Shown: positions 8,286 to 17,556, counted from the first letter of the stretch. The stretch is DNA of 42,271 bases from Lachnospiraceae bacterium (GCA_900769175.1 CAAGFP010000030.1:1-42271), one strand, 5' to 3'. The notes: generated from the letters alone by a model not told the origin. Translations and numbers: made by a program.

Positions 8286-8915
8286 ATGGAATTTACTGAA
8301 TATCGCGGTATTCGGAAACTGTGCTTCGCAGAAATCACGAAGGATGACGGCACGGATTACACTACATCCACATGGAAACGCATGGCTGGAATCCAGAGTG
8401 TCGGAAACGAAACGGAAGAATCCAGCGAAACGCATTTTTATGACAATCAGGCGGCAATCGTCGTCGACGCAGAGGGCGCGGACACGGTAACGATGACCAC
8501 ATCTGCACCGCCGAATGATATCAAAGCTGTCCTTGATGGCGTCGGTTACGACGAAACAAAGGACATGATCATCAATATCCCGAAAAAGCGCAAATATTAC
8601 GCAATTGGCTATATCGGTGAAAAGACCGACGGCACGGAAGAAGCGGTTATCCATTTCAAGGGCAAATTCGGCGGCGGTGCTGTATCTCGGAATACCAAAG
8701 ACAACGGCACTGAAACGACAAACCTTGAATATACTTTTACTGGCATTCACACGTCCACTGCGATTTACACGGAAGACGGCGTGAAGAAGCCCGCGAAGTC
8801 GATAACGGTTCCGCTTTCTGAAACGTTGACGGAAGATAAAATTTTCGGAGAATTTACCGGAGATGTTTCTGCTGGTGACGTTCTGACACCGGACGAAATC
8901 AAAGCACTTTCTTGA
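8286..8915 (+). CDS. Major tail protein
   Basis: The 209-residue protein forms the tail tube. It begins EFTEYRGIRKLCFAEITKDD and continues with strand-rich, acidic sequence including ETHFYDNQAAIVVDAEGAD and LEYTFTGIHTSTA, the pattern of phi13/TP901-type major tail proteins. It sits directly before the tail assembly chaperones, and its codon use is strongly biased like the capsid gene, consistent with high expression. Ribosome site GGGGGAATAATAC precedes ATG 8286. Confidence 0.9.
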   Translation: MEFTEYRGIRKLCFAEITKDDGTDYTTSTWKRMAGIQSVGNETEESSETHFYDNQAAIVVDAEGADTVTMTTSAPPNDIKAVLDGVGYDETKDMIINIPKKRKYYAIGYIGEKTDGTEEAVIHFKGKFGGGAVSRNTKDNGTETTNLEYTFTGIHTSTAIYTEDGVKKPAKSITVPLSETLTEDKIFGEFTGDVSAGDVLTPDEIKALS

Positions 8916-8936
8916 TATAAAAGGGGGACGTAAAAT

Positions 8937-9305
8937 ATGGAACTGAAACTGGATATTTATAAAACAAAACTTTGCAGAAAAGGTGACGTTGAGCGCGTTG
9001 CAACTGCGAACGATTTTGAACTTTCGACCGGAATCTGCGAAGACGTGCTGAACATCATCAACATTGATATGTTCGATGGTGGTATTTCTTCTCTGTCGCA
9101 GGAAAGCGCGGTTTCACTTATCGCAGGAATCGTGAAAGATGGTTTTCCGTTTTTCATGCAGCTTGTTCAAGAAATTTTCTACCTTTCCGAAGACGAATCG
9201 CGTCGAATCAAGATTTCGGATATTGTTTCCGTTGTGATCGAAATTGTTAAATATTCCGTCAGTCAGCTTGCGTCCTCGCTCGGTGGCAATAATGGAAAAA
9301 ACTGA
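8937..9305 (+). CDS. Tail assembly chaperone, short (G-type) product
   Basis: The 122-residue product lies between the major tail protein and the tape measure, where lambda gpG-type chaperones are encoded. It is helical and ends GGNNGKN before TGA 9303-9305. The last codons are GGA AAA AAC TGA, which place a perfect A AAA AAC slippery heptamer at 9296-9302 directly before the stop. This form should be the abundant product. A small fraction of ribosomes is expected to slip back one base and make the longer product described separately. Confidence 0.85.
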   Translation: MELKLDIYKTKLCRKGDVERVATANDFELSTGICEDVLNIINIDMFDGGISSLSQESAVSLIAGIVKDGFPFFMQLVQEIFYLSEDESRRIKISDIVSVVIEIVKYSVSQLASSLGGNNGKN

Positions 9306-9562
9306 AAGAGGGGGGCGGGAAATCCGTCCCCCTTTATGATATTCTATTTGACCTTGAAAATTCACTATGCGAAAAATATCATATGTCACCGTTTGAGGTT
9401 CGCAGGGAAAGATTTTCGGAATTTTGCATTTTGATTAAGAGAATCGAACGGCAGAGCGAAAGAAAAGGAAACGGAAATACGCAAAAGACAAAAAACGGAA
9501 AGATCAAGCACACAGTAAAGGTGCTTGACGATATGCCATCCACAAAGGACGGTGAAAAATAA
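8937..9562 (+). CDS. Tail assembly chaperone, frameshifted GT-type fusion
   Basis: After a -1 slip at 9296-9302 translation continues at CTG 9302 for 86 more codons to TAA 9560-9562, giving a 208-residue fusion. The extra part reads LKEGGGKSVPLYDILFDLEN, then a basic, glutamine- and lysine-rich tail ending PSTKDGEK. It has no start codon of its own and fills the whole gap up to the tape measure gene, whose ATG overlaps this stop (TAATG). In lambda and most long-tailed phages the G and GT proteins bind the tape measure and recruit tail-tube subunits; I infer the same role here. Confidence 0.88.
9296..9332 (+). promoter_or_regulatory. Programmed -1 ribosomal frameshift site
   Basis: The heptamer A AAA AAC (9296-9302) is in the correct reading phase. 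After a seven-base spacer containing the zero-frame stop, a strong hairpin forms: GGGGGGCGG (9310-9318) pairs with CCGTCCCCC (9324-9332), nine pairs including one G-U and extendable by a G-U around a three-base loop. This is the classical layout of a -1 frameshift signal. Confidence 0.9.
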
Positions 9563-12500
9563 TGGCGCAAAATGAGAACTACATAGGAATTTCGATGGGT
9601 CTTGATGTCTCGGACTTGAAATCAGGACTTTCGGAAGCTAACAAAAGAATACAGCTTGCAAATTCCGAATTTAAGGCTGCCGCGTCCGGTATGGATGACT
9701 GGGCGAAAAGCACGGCAGGATTGAACGCGAAGACAAAGCAGCTTGATACTGTTCTGAAAGCTCAAGAATCGAAACTTGCCGGTCTGAATGCGGAATACGA
9801 AAAGGTTGTGCAGGAGCAAGGCGACAGCAGCGAAGCTGCTCGAAAGCTGAAAGTACAAATCAATAATCAGCAAGCAGTCGTAAATAAAACGCGACGTGAA
9901 TTCGATAACTATTCGGAAACGTTGCAAGCGGCTGAAAGCGGAACAATTGATCTTCAAAACGTTACATTACGCGCCGGAAAAGTCGTGAAAAATCTCGGCG
10001 AAGTGGCACAGGCAACAGACGACGATCTGATTAAACTTGCTGACGCGGAATTTGAAAACGCGGTTTCCGGCATGGAAGACTGGCAGAAAAGCACCGAAGG
10101 ACTGCAAAAAAAGGTTCGGCAGCTTGATCAAACGCTTGACGCGCAGAAAAACACGCTGAATACGCTTGAACAGGAATATGCGGCAGTAGCACGTGAGCAG
10201 GGTGAAGGCTCTGCCGCCGCAGTCCATCTGAAAACGCAGATTGAGCAGCAGAAAACAACGGTCGCAAGTACTCAAACAGAATTTAACAATTACTACGACA
10301 CGTTGAATGATGCTGTACGCGGTACGATTGATCTTGAAGAAGTCACTCTTGAAGCCGGACGCGCTGTCGCAAATACCGGTGAAGAAGCAAAAGACGCAGA
10401 GAGCGGCTTTACAGTTCTGAAAGGAGCTGTCGCAGGATTTATAGCAAATACGCTTTCTGCTCTTGTTTCAAAACTCGGTGAAGCTATCGGTTATCTTGGC
10501 TCTTTCGGAGATGAAGCAAAGAAAGCGTTTAATGGTTTCGCCGCTTCGACAGGAACGACTGCAGCCGAAATGGAAAAGTTTGAAGATGCAATAAAAAACA
10601 TCTACAACAATAATTTTGGTGAATCTTTTGAAGATATCGCTGACGCGATGGCGACGATAAAACAGCAAGCCGGAGATATCGGAGCGGACGAACTTGAAAA
10701 GATGACGCAGAACGCACTTATGCTGCGTGACACGTTTGATTTCGATGTTTCCGAAAGTATGCGCGCGGTAAGCGAGCTGATGAAGGAATTCGGTATTTCT
10801 GCTGATGATGCTTTCAATCTGATCGCACAAGGTGCGCAAAATGGACTGAATAAAAACGGTGACTTGCTTGATGTAATCAACGAATATTCAGTTCATTATA
10901 AATTGCTCGGATTGTCAAGCGAGGAATTTTTTAATAGCCTTTCAAGCGGAGCAGAAACAGGAACTTTCTCGGTTGATAAACTCGGAGACGCAATGAAGGA
11001 ATTTGGAATCCGTGTGAAAGACGGTTCTGACAGCAGCGCGGCAGCGTTTGAATATTTAGGGTATGACGCTGACGCATTGTTCAAGGCGTTTAACGAGGGC
11101 GGCGAGGACGCGGCCATCATGACAAAAATTCTCATTGACGAATTAGCTGATATGCCAGATAGCGTCGAAAAAACGACAGCAGGTGTAGCTTTATTCGGCA
11201 CGATGTGGGAAGATTTGGGCGCAAATACAATTGGCTCGCTTTCGCAGATGAATGGTTCCATTTCACAAACAACTGACGCTCTTTCGCAAATCAACGAAGT
11301 CAAGTATGATTCTGTCGGAGAAGCGATCACAGGTATCAAGCGAAATCTTGAAACCGGAATCTTAATGCCGATCAGCGACAAGGTTTTGCCCATTGTAAAC
11401 GATCTTGCTGCAAAATTTCAGGAATGGTTGAGCGACCCGAAAACGCAGGAATCAATTGCGAATCTGTCTGAAAGCATTGCAAAACTTGCGGAAGATGGAA
11501 TGTCTATGCTTTCCGAAGGTATTAAATCCGCGATTGATTCTTTCGATGATGTAATTGATGCGTTTCAATGGATTCTCGATAACAAAGATAGCATTGCAGA
11601 CGGTCTTGTAGCAATCGGCGCAGGATTTGCAGCTTTCAAAGTTGTGACATTGATACAAGGCGTTACAAAAGCGCTGAACGGAATGACTGTTGCACAGTGG
11701 GCGTTAAATGCTGCGCAAAACGCGAACCCGATTGGAATTATTGTCGCTTTACTTGCGGCGCTTGTCGCCGGATTTATCTATGCTTGGAACAACATTGACG
11801 GATTCAAAGAATTCTGGATTGGTTTATGGGAAACCGTAAAAGGCGCGTTTACAACAGCTTTTGAAGCTGTCGGAACGTTTTTGACTGAAACGATTCCTGA
11901 ATGGTTCAACAGTTTTGTAGCATGGCTTTCTGGAGTATGGGAATCTATCAAAGAAATTTTTTCCAGCGTTGTTGATTTCGTGAAGGAAAACTGGGCTGGT
12001 CTGCTTCTCCTTATTGCGAATCCGTTTCTTGGCGCTTTCAAACTTTTGTACGATAACTGCGAAGCATTCAGAACGTTTGTTGACGAATTTGTCGAAAGCG
12101 TGAAAACATTTTTCGTTAATGCGTGGAATGCAATCGTAGAATTTTTCACGGTTGGAATACCAGAATTCATTGAAAACGTGAAGCAATGGTTTGCTGACTT
12201 GCCTGAAAAACTCGGTTATCTGATCGGCGCGCTGATTGGTATTGTCGCATCGTTTTTTATCGACTTGTGGCAGTTTGCAACGGAAGACATCCCTGAATTC
12301 ATCGGAGAGGTTGTAAAGTGGTTTTCTGAACTTCCCGGACGCATCTGGGAATGGCTCGTAAATGCTGCGACAAAAGTCAAAGAATGGGGGACGGATATTT
12401 ACGAAAAAGGAAATGCCGCAGTAACGAATTTCCTCGCGAAAGCAGTTGAAGTTATTAAAGGTCTTCCCGGAAAAATCTGGACTTGGCTTGTCAATGCCGC

Positions 12501-13179
12501 AAGCAATGTGTACAAATGGGGCGTTGATATCATCGAAAAAGGTAAAAAGGCGACATCTGATTTTATTGATAAAGCAATCGAAATCATAAAGGGGCTGCCT
12601 GGTAGAATCTGGGAATGGCTTAAAAACGCTGCAGGAAAGGTTGTTGAATGGGGCGTTGATCTTGCGTCAAAAGGCAAGGAAGCTGCGACAGAACTTTTTG
12701 ATACCATCGTTGATAAAATCAAGGAAATTCCGGACGAAATGCTTTCGCTTGGTAAAGATATCGTCGAAGGACTTTGGAACGGTATCAACAGCATGGTTGA
12801 ATGGATTGGCGGAAAAATTAAGTCGTTCGGTGACGGCGTTCTTTCAGGTATCAAAGACTTTTTCGATATCAATTCTCCGTCAAAGGTTATGGCTGATGAA
12901 GTCGGTAAGTATATCGGTCAGGGTGTCGGCGTTGGCGTTCTTGACAGCGTACCGTTCGTAAAGCGGAAGCTGAACAAATTTTCAGGCATTGTATCTGATA
13001 GTCTCGGCGGAATCAAGGCCGGTTTATCTGGTTTCGGTGTTTCAGGCGCCGGAACGAACATTGACGCAAGCATGACGGTACACTATAACGGAAATCTTTC
13101 AAGAAAGCAGCTGAAACAGCTTGAAATTGATAACTACAATTCAGTAAGAATGCGTCTTAAAGCAGAGGGGGCGATCTGA
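9562..13179 (+). CDS. Tail tape measure protein
   Basis: At 1205 residues this is the longest gene and sets tail length. The N-terminal third is coiled-coil and contains an internal duplication: the block SGMDDWAKSTAGL at residue 43 onward recurs as SGMEDWQKSTEGL 127 residues later. Hydrophobic segments follow at about 290 and 700-740, typical of the part that inserts into the host membrane. From about 880 a degenerate repeat of around 40 residues (LPGRIWEWLxNAA...EWGxDI) occurs three to four times and ends in IKDFFDINSPSKVM, a common tape-measure closing motif. By rough proportion 1200 residues imply a tail of about 170-190 nm. Confidence 0.95.
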   Translation: MAQNENYIGISMGLDVSDLKSGLSEANKRIQLANSEFKAAASGMDDWAKSTAGLNAKTKQLDTVLKAQESKLAGLNAEYEKVVQEQGDSSEAARKLKVQINNQQAVVNKTRREFDNYSETLQAAESGTIDLQNVTLRAGKVVKNLGEVAQATDDDLIKLADAEFENAVSGMEDWQKSTEGLQKKVRQLDQTLDAQKNTLNTLEQEYAAVAREQGEGSAAAVHLKTQIEQQKTTVASTQTEFNNYYDTLNDAVRGTIDLEEVTLEAGRAVANTGEEAKDAESGFTVLKGAVAGFIANTLSALVSKLGEAIGYLGSFGDEAKKAFNGFAASTGTTAAEMEKFEDAIKNIYNNNFGESFEDIADAMATIKQQAGDIGADELEKMTQNALMLRDTFDFDVSESMRAVSELMKEFGISADDAFNLIAQGAQNGLNKNGDLLDVINEYSVHYKLLGLSSEEFFNSLSSGAETGTFSVDKLGDAMKEFGIRVKDGSDSSAAAFEYLGYDADALFKAFNEGGEDAAIMTKILIDELADMPDSVEKTTAGVALFGTMWEDLGANTIGSLSQMNGSISQTTDALSQINEVKYDSVGEAITGIKRNLETGILMPISDKVLPIVNDLAAKFQEWLSDPKTQESIANLSESIAKLAEDGMSMLSEGIKSAIDSFDDVIDAFQWILDNKDSIADGLVAIGAGFAAFKVVTLIQGVTKALNGMTVAQWALNAAQNANPIGIIVALLAALVAGFIYAWNNIDGFKEFWIGLWETVKGAFTTAFEAVGTFLTETIPEWFNSFVAWLSGVWESIKEIFSSVVDFVKENWAGLLLLIANPFLGAFKLLYDNCEAFRTFVDEFVESVKTFFVNAWNAIVEFFTVGIPEFIENVKQWFADLPEKLGYLIGALIGIVASFFIDLWQFATEDIPEFIGEVVKWFSELPGRIWEWLVNAATKVKEWGTDIYEKGNAAVTNFLAKAVEVIKGLPGKIWTWLVNAASNVYKWGVDIIEKGKKATSDFIDKAIEIIKGLPGRIWEWLKNAAGKVVEWGVDLASKGKEAATELFDTIVDKIKEIPDEMLSLGKDIVEGLWNGINSMVEWIGGKIKSFGDGVLSGIKDFFDINSPSKVMADEVGKYIGQGVGVGVLDSVPFVKRKLNKFSGIVSDSLGGIKAGLSGFGVSGAGTNIDASMTVHYNGNLSRKQLKQLEIDNYNSVRMRLKAEGAI

Positions 13180-14027
13180 TGTATTCTTTTGAACTCGAAA
13201 ACGAAAACGGGGAAATCGTTAATATCAACGATGAGGAAAAATATGTCGTTGTCGGATGCAGCGGACTTGAACCGCCGGCAGCAACTCTTTTTACTGCAAA
13301 GAGCGCAAACAGAAAAGGCGTGAAACACAACGGTTCGACGCTGAACGAAAGAAATATCACTCTGCAAATAAAACTACTCGGAAATATTGAGGAAAACAGA
13401 AACAACCTTTATTCGTGGCTTGATACGGAACAATATGCAAAAGTGCGTTACAAAAACGGATTGAAAAAAGTGTATTGCGAAGGGTATGTGCAAGACCATT
13501 CGAATGATTTTTTTACAAGTAATGAGGTTGTAAGCGTGTCTATTGTATGTGGAAATCCATACTGGATTGATCTTGCAGAAATAGCCGCTGAAATATCGAA
13601 CGTTGTAAAGCAATTCAAGTTTCCGTTTTCGATTGACGATGAAGGAATTCCGTTATCGACATATAGCGATAACATGGAAACGAGCATTTATAACGGTGGA
13701 GCTGAAACGGGTTGTATCATCAGGATTTTTTGCGAAGAAGAAATTGCGAATCTAACGATTTACGACGCGAAAAACACGACGCGGAAATTTGACATCAAAA
13801 CGACGCTTGAAAAAGGGTGGACGGTTGAAATCAATTCTGACAGAAGGCCAAAAACGTGCAAAGCAATCAAACAGGACGGAACCGAACAGAATTTGATGAA
13901 ATATGTTCGGAACCCTACATGGTTTAATTTGCGGAAAGGCGAAAATGTTTTTTCTTATACCGCTGATAGCGGTGTGGAAAACGCGCAAATAACAATCAGC
14001 TTCACAAACAAATATTTAGGCGTTTAA
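13179..14027 (+). CDS. Distal tail protein (Dit)
   Basis: The 282-residue protein follows the tape measure with a one-base overlap. An N-terminal beta domain with FELENENGEIVNIND and NERNITLQIKLLGN, then CGNPYWIDL near residue 125, matches the Sipho_tail/Dit family that forms the hub ring of the baseplate. The C-terminal half is a galectin-like strand-rich region (GAETGCIIRIFCEEEIANLTI), usual for Dit proteins of Firmicutes phages. It connects the tail tube with Tal and the receptor-binding proteins. Confidence 0.88.
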   Translation: MYSFELENENGEIVNINDEEKYVVVGCSGLEPPAATLFTAKSANRKGVKHNGSTLNERNITLQIKLLGNIEENRNNLYSWLDTEQYAKVRYKNGLKKVYCEGYVQDHSNDFFTSNEVVSVSIVCGNPYWIDLAEIAAEISNVVKQFKFPFSIDDEGIPLSTYSDNMETSIYNGGAETGCIIRIFCEEEIANLTIYDAKNTTRKFDIKTTLEKGWTVEINSDRRPKTCKAIKQDGTEQNLMKYVRNPTWFNLRKGENVFSYTADSGVENAQITISFTNKYLGV

Positions 14028-14039
14028 GGTGGTGAGGAA

Positions 14040-15212
14040 ATGGAATGCTATGTGCTTGACGGAACGTATACGCCTATAGGAATGATAGATCAAGCTGACA
14101 GTATATTGTGGCTGAAAAAGTACAATGATATCGGGGAATGCGAAATCTTTCTTCCGTGCAGCTATGAAATGCTTTCGCTTTTGAAGATCGGGCATTATAT
14201 TTTTCGTTACGATGACGATATGTTTTGCGTGATTGAAAAAGTTGAAATCACGACTGACGTTGAACAAGGTGATTTCATCATTGCAACAGGTCGCGATATA
14301 TGTTCCATCCTGTCAGGACGCATCGTCAGATGGCAGATCACATTTTCCGGTACGGCTGCAAACTTCATAAAAAAGCTGCTGACTGATAATGTTATCAATC
14401 CGCAGCAGATGCAAAGGAAAATTCCGAATCTTATTGTCGATGACAGCAATTTTTCCACGCTTACAGAAAAAATTGAAATGACAGCAAACACAGATGATCT
14501 TTTGCAGCTTATTTCATCCACTTGCAAGACGTGTGGTTACGGTTTCCGGCTGTCTTATGATATAGATATAGGAAAACTTGTATTTCGTCTATACAGCGGT
14601 GTGAACAGGTCTGACGCGGCATCAGATGAATATATTGAATTTTCTCCGGAATACGGAAATATCATTTCATCGTCATATTCTGTTGACGCAAGCGCGGAAA
14701 AGAATGTTGCTTATGTCGGGTATAAGAACACGGCGGAAGAATTTCATCTACTGTCAATTTATAAAGGAGCAGAAGAACCGCAAGGAGAAGCACGACGCGA
14801 AATATACGTTGACGGAACAGGCACAAGCAGAGACATTACAGAAGATGAATTGAAAGAGCTGTTTCCGAATGCGGCATTGACCGGAACAACGTATAATGCA
14901 ACGATTGGCGGCGAACAGATCGCTGTCGCAACTGTCGATGGAGATACTATCACAGTAACAGATTACACATATCTATTACTGATACGCATTCTCGGTCGAA
15001 ACGCATTGTATGACGGTAGAACGGTTGAGAATTTCAGCGGCGAGGTTGACACATTATCATCATATCAGTACAAGGACGATTACGACATCGGCGATATTGT
15101 ATCTGTATATAACGATTATGGAATCGGAGCATCTGCGCGAATAATCGAAGTAATGGAAAGCGAAGACAATGACAACGGATATGTTGTTGAACCGCATTTT
15201 GAATATGCATAA
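14040..15212 (+). CDS. Tail-associated protein, Gp37-like (Tal hub)
   Basis: This 390-residue protein has the order expected of the baseplate hub or tail tip protein. The opening YVLDGTYTPIGMIDQADSILWLKKYNDIGECEIFLP matches the Siphovirus ReqiPepy6 Gp37-like family (a gp27-fold hub), as does the closing SYQYKDDYDIGDIVSVYNDYGIGASARIIEV. I see no peptidase or lytic transglycosylase motif, so any wall-cleaving activity would lie elsewhere. Ribosome site AAGGTGGTGAGGAA precedes ATG 14040. Confidence 0.85.
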   Translation: MECYVLDGTYTPIGMIDQADSILWLKKYNDIGECEIFLPCSYEMLSLLKIGHYIFRYDDDMFCVIEKVEITTDVEQGDFIIATGRDICSILSGRIVRWQITFSGTAANFIKKLLTDNVINPQQMQRKIPNLIVDDSNFSTLTEKIEMTANTDDLLQLISSTCKTCGYGFRLSYDIDIGKLVFRLYSGVNRSDAASDEYIEFSPEYGNIISSSYSVDASAEKNVAYVGYKNTAEEFHLLSIYKGAEEPQGEARREIYVDGTGTSRDITEDELKELFPNAALTGTTYNATIGGEQIAVATVDGDTITVTDYTYLLLIRILGRNALYDGRTVENFSGEVDTLSSYQYKDDYDIGDIVSVYNDYGIGASARIIEVMESEDNDNGYVVEPHFEYA

Positions 15213-15223
15213 AGGGGGATAAT

Positions 15224-16873
15224 ATGCCTACTTATCAAGCAAACAAAACGTATATAGCAGGATTCTATAATAGCAAGAACGCGGACGGTGTTGATGACCG
15301 CACGTATGACGCTATGGATATGCGAAAGCCTTATGATACGGTTTTCACTGATGGTATTATGCCGGAAGCAGACGGAACGGCAGGGAATACGCTGAAAGTG
15401 ACTGCCGCAAGCGGTATGAAAATCAATCTATCTGCTGGACACGCAAAGATCGGCGGAGCGTGGTTTGAAAATCAATCGACATATTCGATCACGCTTGACG
15501 CTGCATCATCTTCGACGCGATATGACTGTGTCATTTTGCGAAACGACGATAATGCAGGAGTACGCGCGCCGAACGTATATATCAAGTCGCTTTCAAAAAT
15601 TCCGACATCGGCTGACCTCACGCGTGACGAAAAAATATATGAAATTTGCGTCGCTTATATCACGGTAAATTCCGGAGTAAGTGCAATTACGGATTCTGAT
15701 ATCACAGATACGCGCGAAGATGGTAGTCTGTGCAATATCATGTCCGGTGTCGGCGCAACGGTAGTCAGAACTTACCGGAATACATATTTTTCAGAACAAG
15801 AAAACCAGACGAAAATACCGATCGGAATTTCGCAGTACAACAAAAGCAAGGATACGCTGAATGTAATTGTGGAAGGCCGTATTTTTGCAGCAGGAACAGA
15901 CTATACAATCACAGACAACAGCAGCATTACTCTTGCAATCGGTCTTCCTGTGACAAACACAAGGGTTGAATTTGAAGTTTTGAAAAATGTGAATGCTTCC
16001 GGTGCTGAAAGCGTCGTGCAGGAAGTTGGAACGCTGAATACGAAGATGGCAGCTGTGCAGAAGATCATCGAGCATGATTATTATTGCACGGGTAAAAATG
16101 ACTGCTTGAAAATAAGTGAAATCGTTCGTAATTTCATGAACGGCGGAAGCGATTATGGAAGCATGAAGTTGAATATTCATGGAACCATTATTATTGATTC
16201 TGCAGCGTCGTTTTCGGTTTCATCATCCGGAGAAACAGAAACTTATTGGTTCAATTTCAGTGCGACAAAAAACACAAGGAAAGTTATTGTTGATTTCACT
16301 GACTGTTCGCAGATCGAAATTCCGGTTGATGATGGTGATCGTTCATATGTTTTCTACGGAGACAATATTCATATCATCGGCGCGAACATCGTTGCGAACA
16401 ATGTTACAACCGATACAAGAATTGCAATTTTTGAATCCGATAACGGTGTTGTTAATGCTGAAAACTGCCGTTTCTGGATTTCCGCAGATAAAGACAGTTA
16501 CATATCCAGAACAGGTACTTTTGTAAACTGCCGCGGCAGCGTAACAAACAACGTCGGCGTTTCGTACTGTTTCCGTCCTATATCCAGCGGCATTATTCGC
16601 GTTACAGGCGGCGAATACTATGCCTATACGCAGGACAGCGCAAGTTATAGTGCTGTTGTCGGACTTACAAGCGGTGATGATGCTGTTGCAATTCTGAACG
16701 GCGTTAATGCTCCGACGTATAGCAGAAACACATATTATCAGACACATTATGTGTATCAGACGACAGGGCTTGTAAGCTGTACCGATACAATTACAACACT
16801 TTCAGCAAAAGTCGTAAGCGGTTCTTCGAATATCCGTGGAACGCTTGCGAAGAACAAACCGAATATGATGTAA
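15224..16873 (+). CDS. Upper baseplate / tail fibre protein with beta-helix tip
   Basis: Residues 1 to about 170 form a phage-attachment region seen in many Firmicutes fibres: YIAGFYNSKNADGVDDRTYDAMDM, a capsid-like KINLSAGHAKIGGAWFENQ block, then SDITDTREDGSLCNIMSG. A middle domain follows, and from about 300 to 549 there are short repeated strands (INIHGTIIID, NIHIIGANIVANN, AENCRFWIS, FVNCRGS) suggesting a right-handed beta-helix that may bind or cut surface sugars. It is the last gene of the structural operon and is followed by a terminator. Host recognition is inferred. Confidence 0.8.
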   Translation: MPTYQANKTYIAGFYNSKNADGVDDRTYDAMDMRKPYDTVFTDGIMPEADGTAGNTLKVTAASGMKINLSAGHAKIGGAWFENQSTYSITLDAASSSTRYDCVILRNDDNAGVRAPNVYIKSLSKIPTSADLTRDEKIYEICVAYITVNSGVSAITDSDITDTREDGSLCNIMSGVGATVVRTYRNTYFSEQENQTKIPIGISQYNKSKDTLNVIVEGRIFAAGTDYTITDNSSITLAIGLPVTNTRVEFEVLKNVNASGAESVVQEVGTLNTKMAAVQKIIEHDYYCTGKNDCLKISEIVRNFMNGGSDYGSMKLNIHGTIIIDSAASFSVSSSGETETYWFNFSATKNTRKVIVDFTDCSQIEIPVDDGDRSYVFYGDNIHIIGANIVANNVTTDTRIAIFESDNGVVNAENCRFWISADKDSYISRTGTFVNCRGSVTNNVGVSYCFRPISSGIIRVTGGEYYAYTQDSASYSAVVGLTSGDDAVAILNGVNAPTYSRNTYYQTHYVYQTTGLVSCTDTITTLSAKVVSGSSNIRGTLAKNKPNMM

Positions 16874-16874
16874 G

Positions 16875-16901
16875 TTTTCAAAAACCTGCAACATTTTTGA
16901 A
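16875..16901 (+). repeat. Hairpin repeat copy 1 (loop CCTGCAACA)
   Basis: Bases 16881-16901 are identical to 30177-30197. In this copy TTCAAAAA and TTTTTGAA form a perfect eight-base inverted repeat around the loop CCTGCAACA, just behind the fibre stop codon and upstream of the terminator. Its role is unknown. Confidence 0.7.
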
Positions 16902-16910
16902 CAAAGAAAA

Positions 16911-16936
16911 GACAGTCAATGCGGCTGTCTTTTTTT
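16911..16936 (+). terminator. Rho-independent terminator of the structural operon
   Basis: GACAGTC (16911-16917) pairs with GGCTGTC (16923-16929) around AATGC, with one G-U pair, followed by a run of seven T. It lies 38 bases after the fibre stop and just before promoter P1. Confidence 0.85.
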
Positions 16937-16989
16937 ATATCTGACCGAAAAAAATCTGGAAATTTTTTCAAGAAATTTTTCAAAATGTA

Positions 16990-17018
16990 TTGACAAATAA
17001 TGGAAAATGTGTTATAAT
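16990..17018 (+). promoter_or_regulatory. Promoter P1 (sigma70/sigmaA type)
   Basis: TTGACA (16990-16995) and TATAAT (17013-17018) are perfect consensus boxes with a 17-base spacer. The spacer AATAATGGAAAATGTGT is nearly the same as in P2 (22413) and P3 (26599). It drives the block of small genes up to the terminator at 19918. Confidence 0.93.
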
Positions 17019-17068
17019 ATATACAACGAAAGGGAAAGACCCGAACACATGAAAGAGAGATTCAAACC

Positions 17069-17353
17069 ATGAAAAGAATCGACATCGACAAGGAAATCAA
17101 GGCAAAGTCAATTTGGAAAGCAGCTGAAAAGTTTGCAAAATATCTAACAGAAAATGGTTATGAATGGGCTGGCGAAGAAATTGTTGAAACCGTTGAATAC
17201 GGTTACTACTACAGCTCAAACGCGACGGAATCAAACATGATTAAAGGTGGAAGACCGATTAGTCCGAAGACAAATGACTGGACGTACTACTGGGCAATCG
17301 AAAACATCGATGGTAACGACTATTACGCATGGTTCATCGAAATCGATAGATAA
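17069..17353 (+). CDS. Small acidic protein of unknown function
   Basis: This is the first gene behind promoter P1. The 94-residue product has a basic N-terminal helix (RIDIDKEIKAKSIWKAAEKFAKYL), then an aromatic-rich region (VEYGYYYSSN, WTYYWAIENIDGNDYYAWFIEID). I do not recognise the family. The leading position after a very strong promoter suggests early, high expression, as for anti-host or anti-defence proteins; that is inference only. The ribosome site is GAAAGAGAG, an unusual form shared with three other genes in this phage. Confidence 0.7.
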   Translation: MKRIDIDKEIKAKSIWKAAEKFAKYLTENGYEWAGEEIVETVEYGYYYSSNATESNMIKGGRPISPKTNDWTYYWAIENIDGNDYYAWFIEIDR

Positions 17354-17373
17354 GCAAACACAAACAAAACCGG

Positions 17374-17394
17374 GCGCGGCGGTTACTTCCGCGC
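17374..17394 (+). promoter_or_regulatory. GC-rich leader hairpin before gene 17413
   Basis: GCGCGG (17374-17379) pairs perfectly with CCGCGC (17389-17394) around a nine-base loop. The next gene's ribosome site GAAAGGA follows directly. It is one of several hairpins placed immediately upstream of ribosome sites in the 17-19 kb block. Confidence 0.65.
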
Positions 17395-17412
17395 AGAAAG
17401 GAAACAAAAATT

Positions 17413-17556
17413 ATGGAAATGTTTAAGATTTACGCAGAATTCGCAAACGGAGACAGAAAAACATTTAATGGAATCAACGAAGAACGCGCAATGTGCAACC
17501 TGAACGAGTATGCAGAAGATCACGATACCGAATGCACATACTACACAGAGGTTTGA
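17413..17556 (+). CDS. Very small protein of unknown function (47 aa)
   Basis: ATG 17413 follows AAAGGA (17397-17402) and the gene ends at TGA 17554-17556. The product begins MEMFKIYAEFANGDRKTF and ends in an acidic, cysteine-containing tail (DTECTYYTEV). It resembles the small proteins with an I/F-x-A-E-F...G-x-x-K-T-F opening that are common among early genes of Clostridia phages, but I cannot name a family. A hairpin sits just upstream and a three-hairpin RNA element just downstream. Confidence 0.6.
   Translation: MEMFKIYAEFANGDRKTFNGINEERAMCNLNEYAEDHDTECTYYTEV

Noticed and set aside
17050..17073. Seven-codon leader peptide frame (MKERFKP) overlapping the start of gene 17069
   Set aside because: Its bases contain the GAAAGAGAG ribosome site of the real gene, and it has no ribosome site of its own. 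No repeated regulatory codons as in attenuation peptides.
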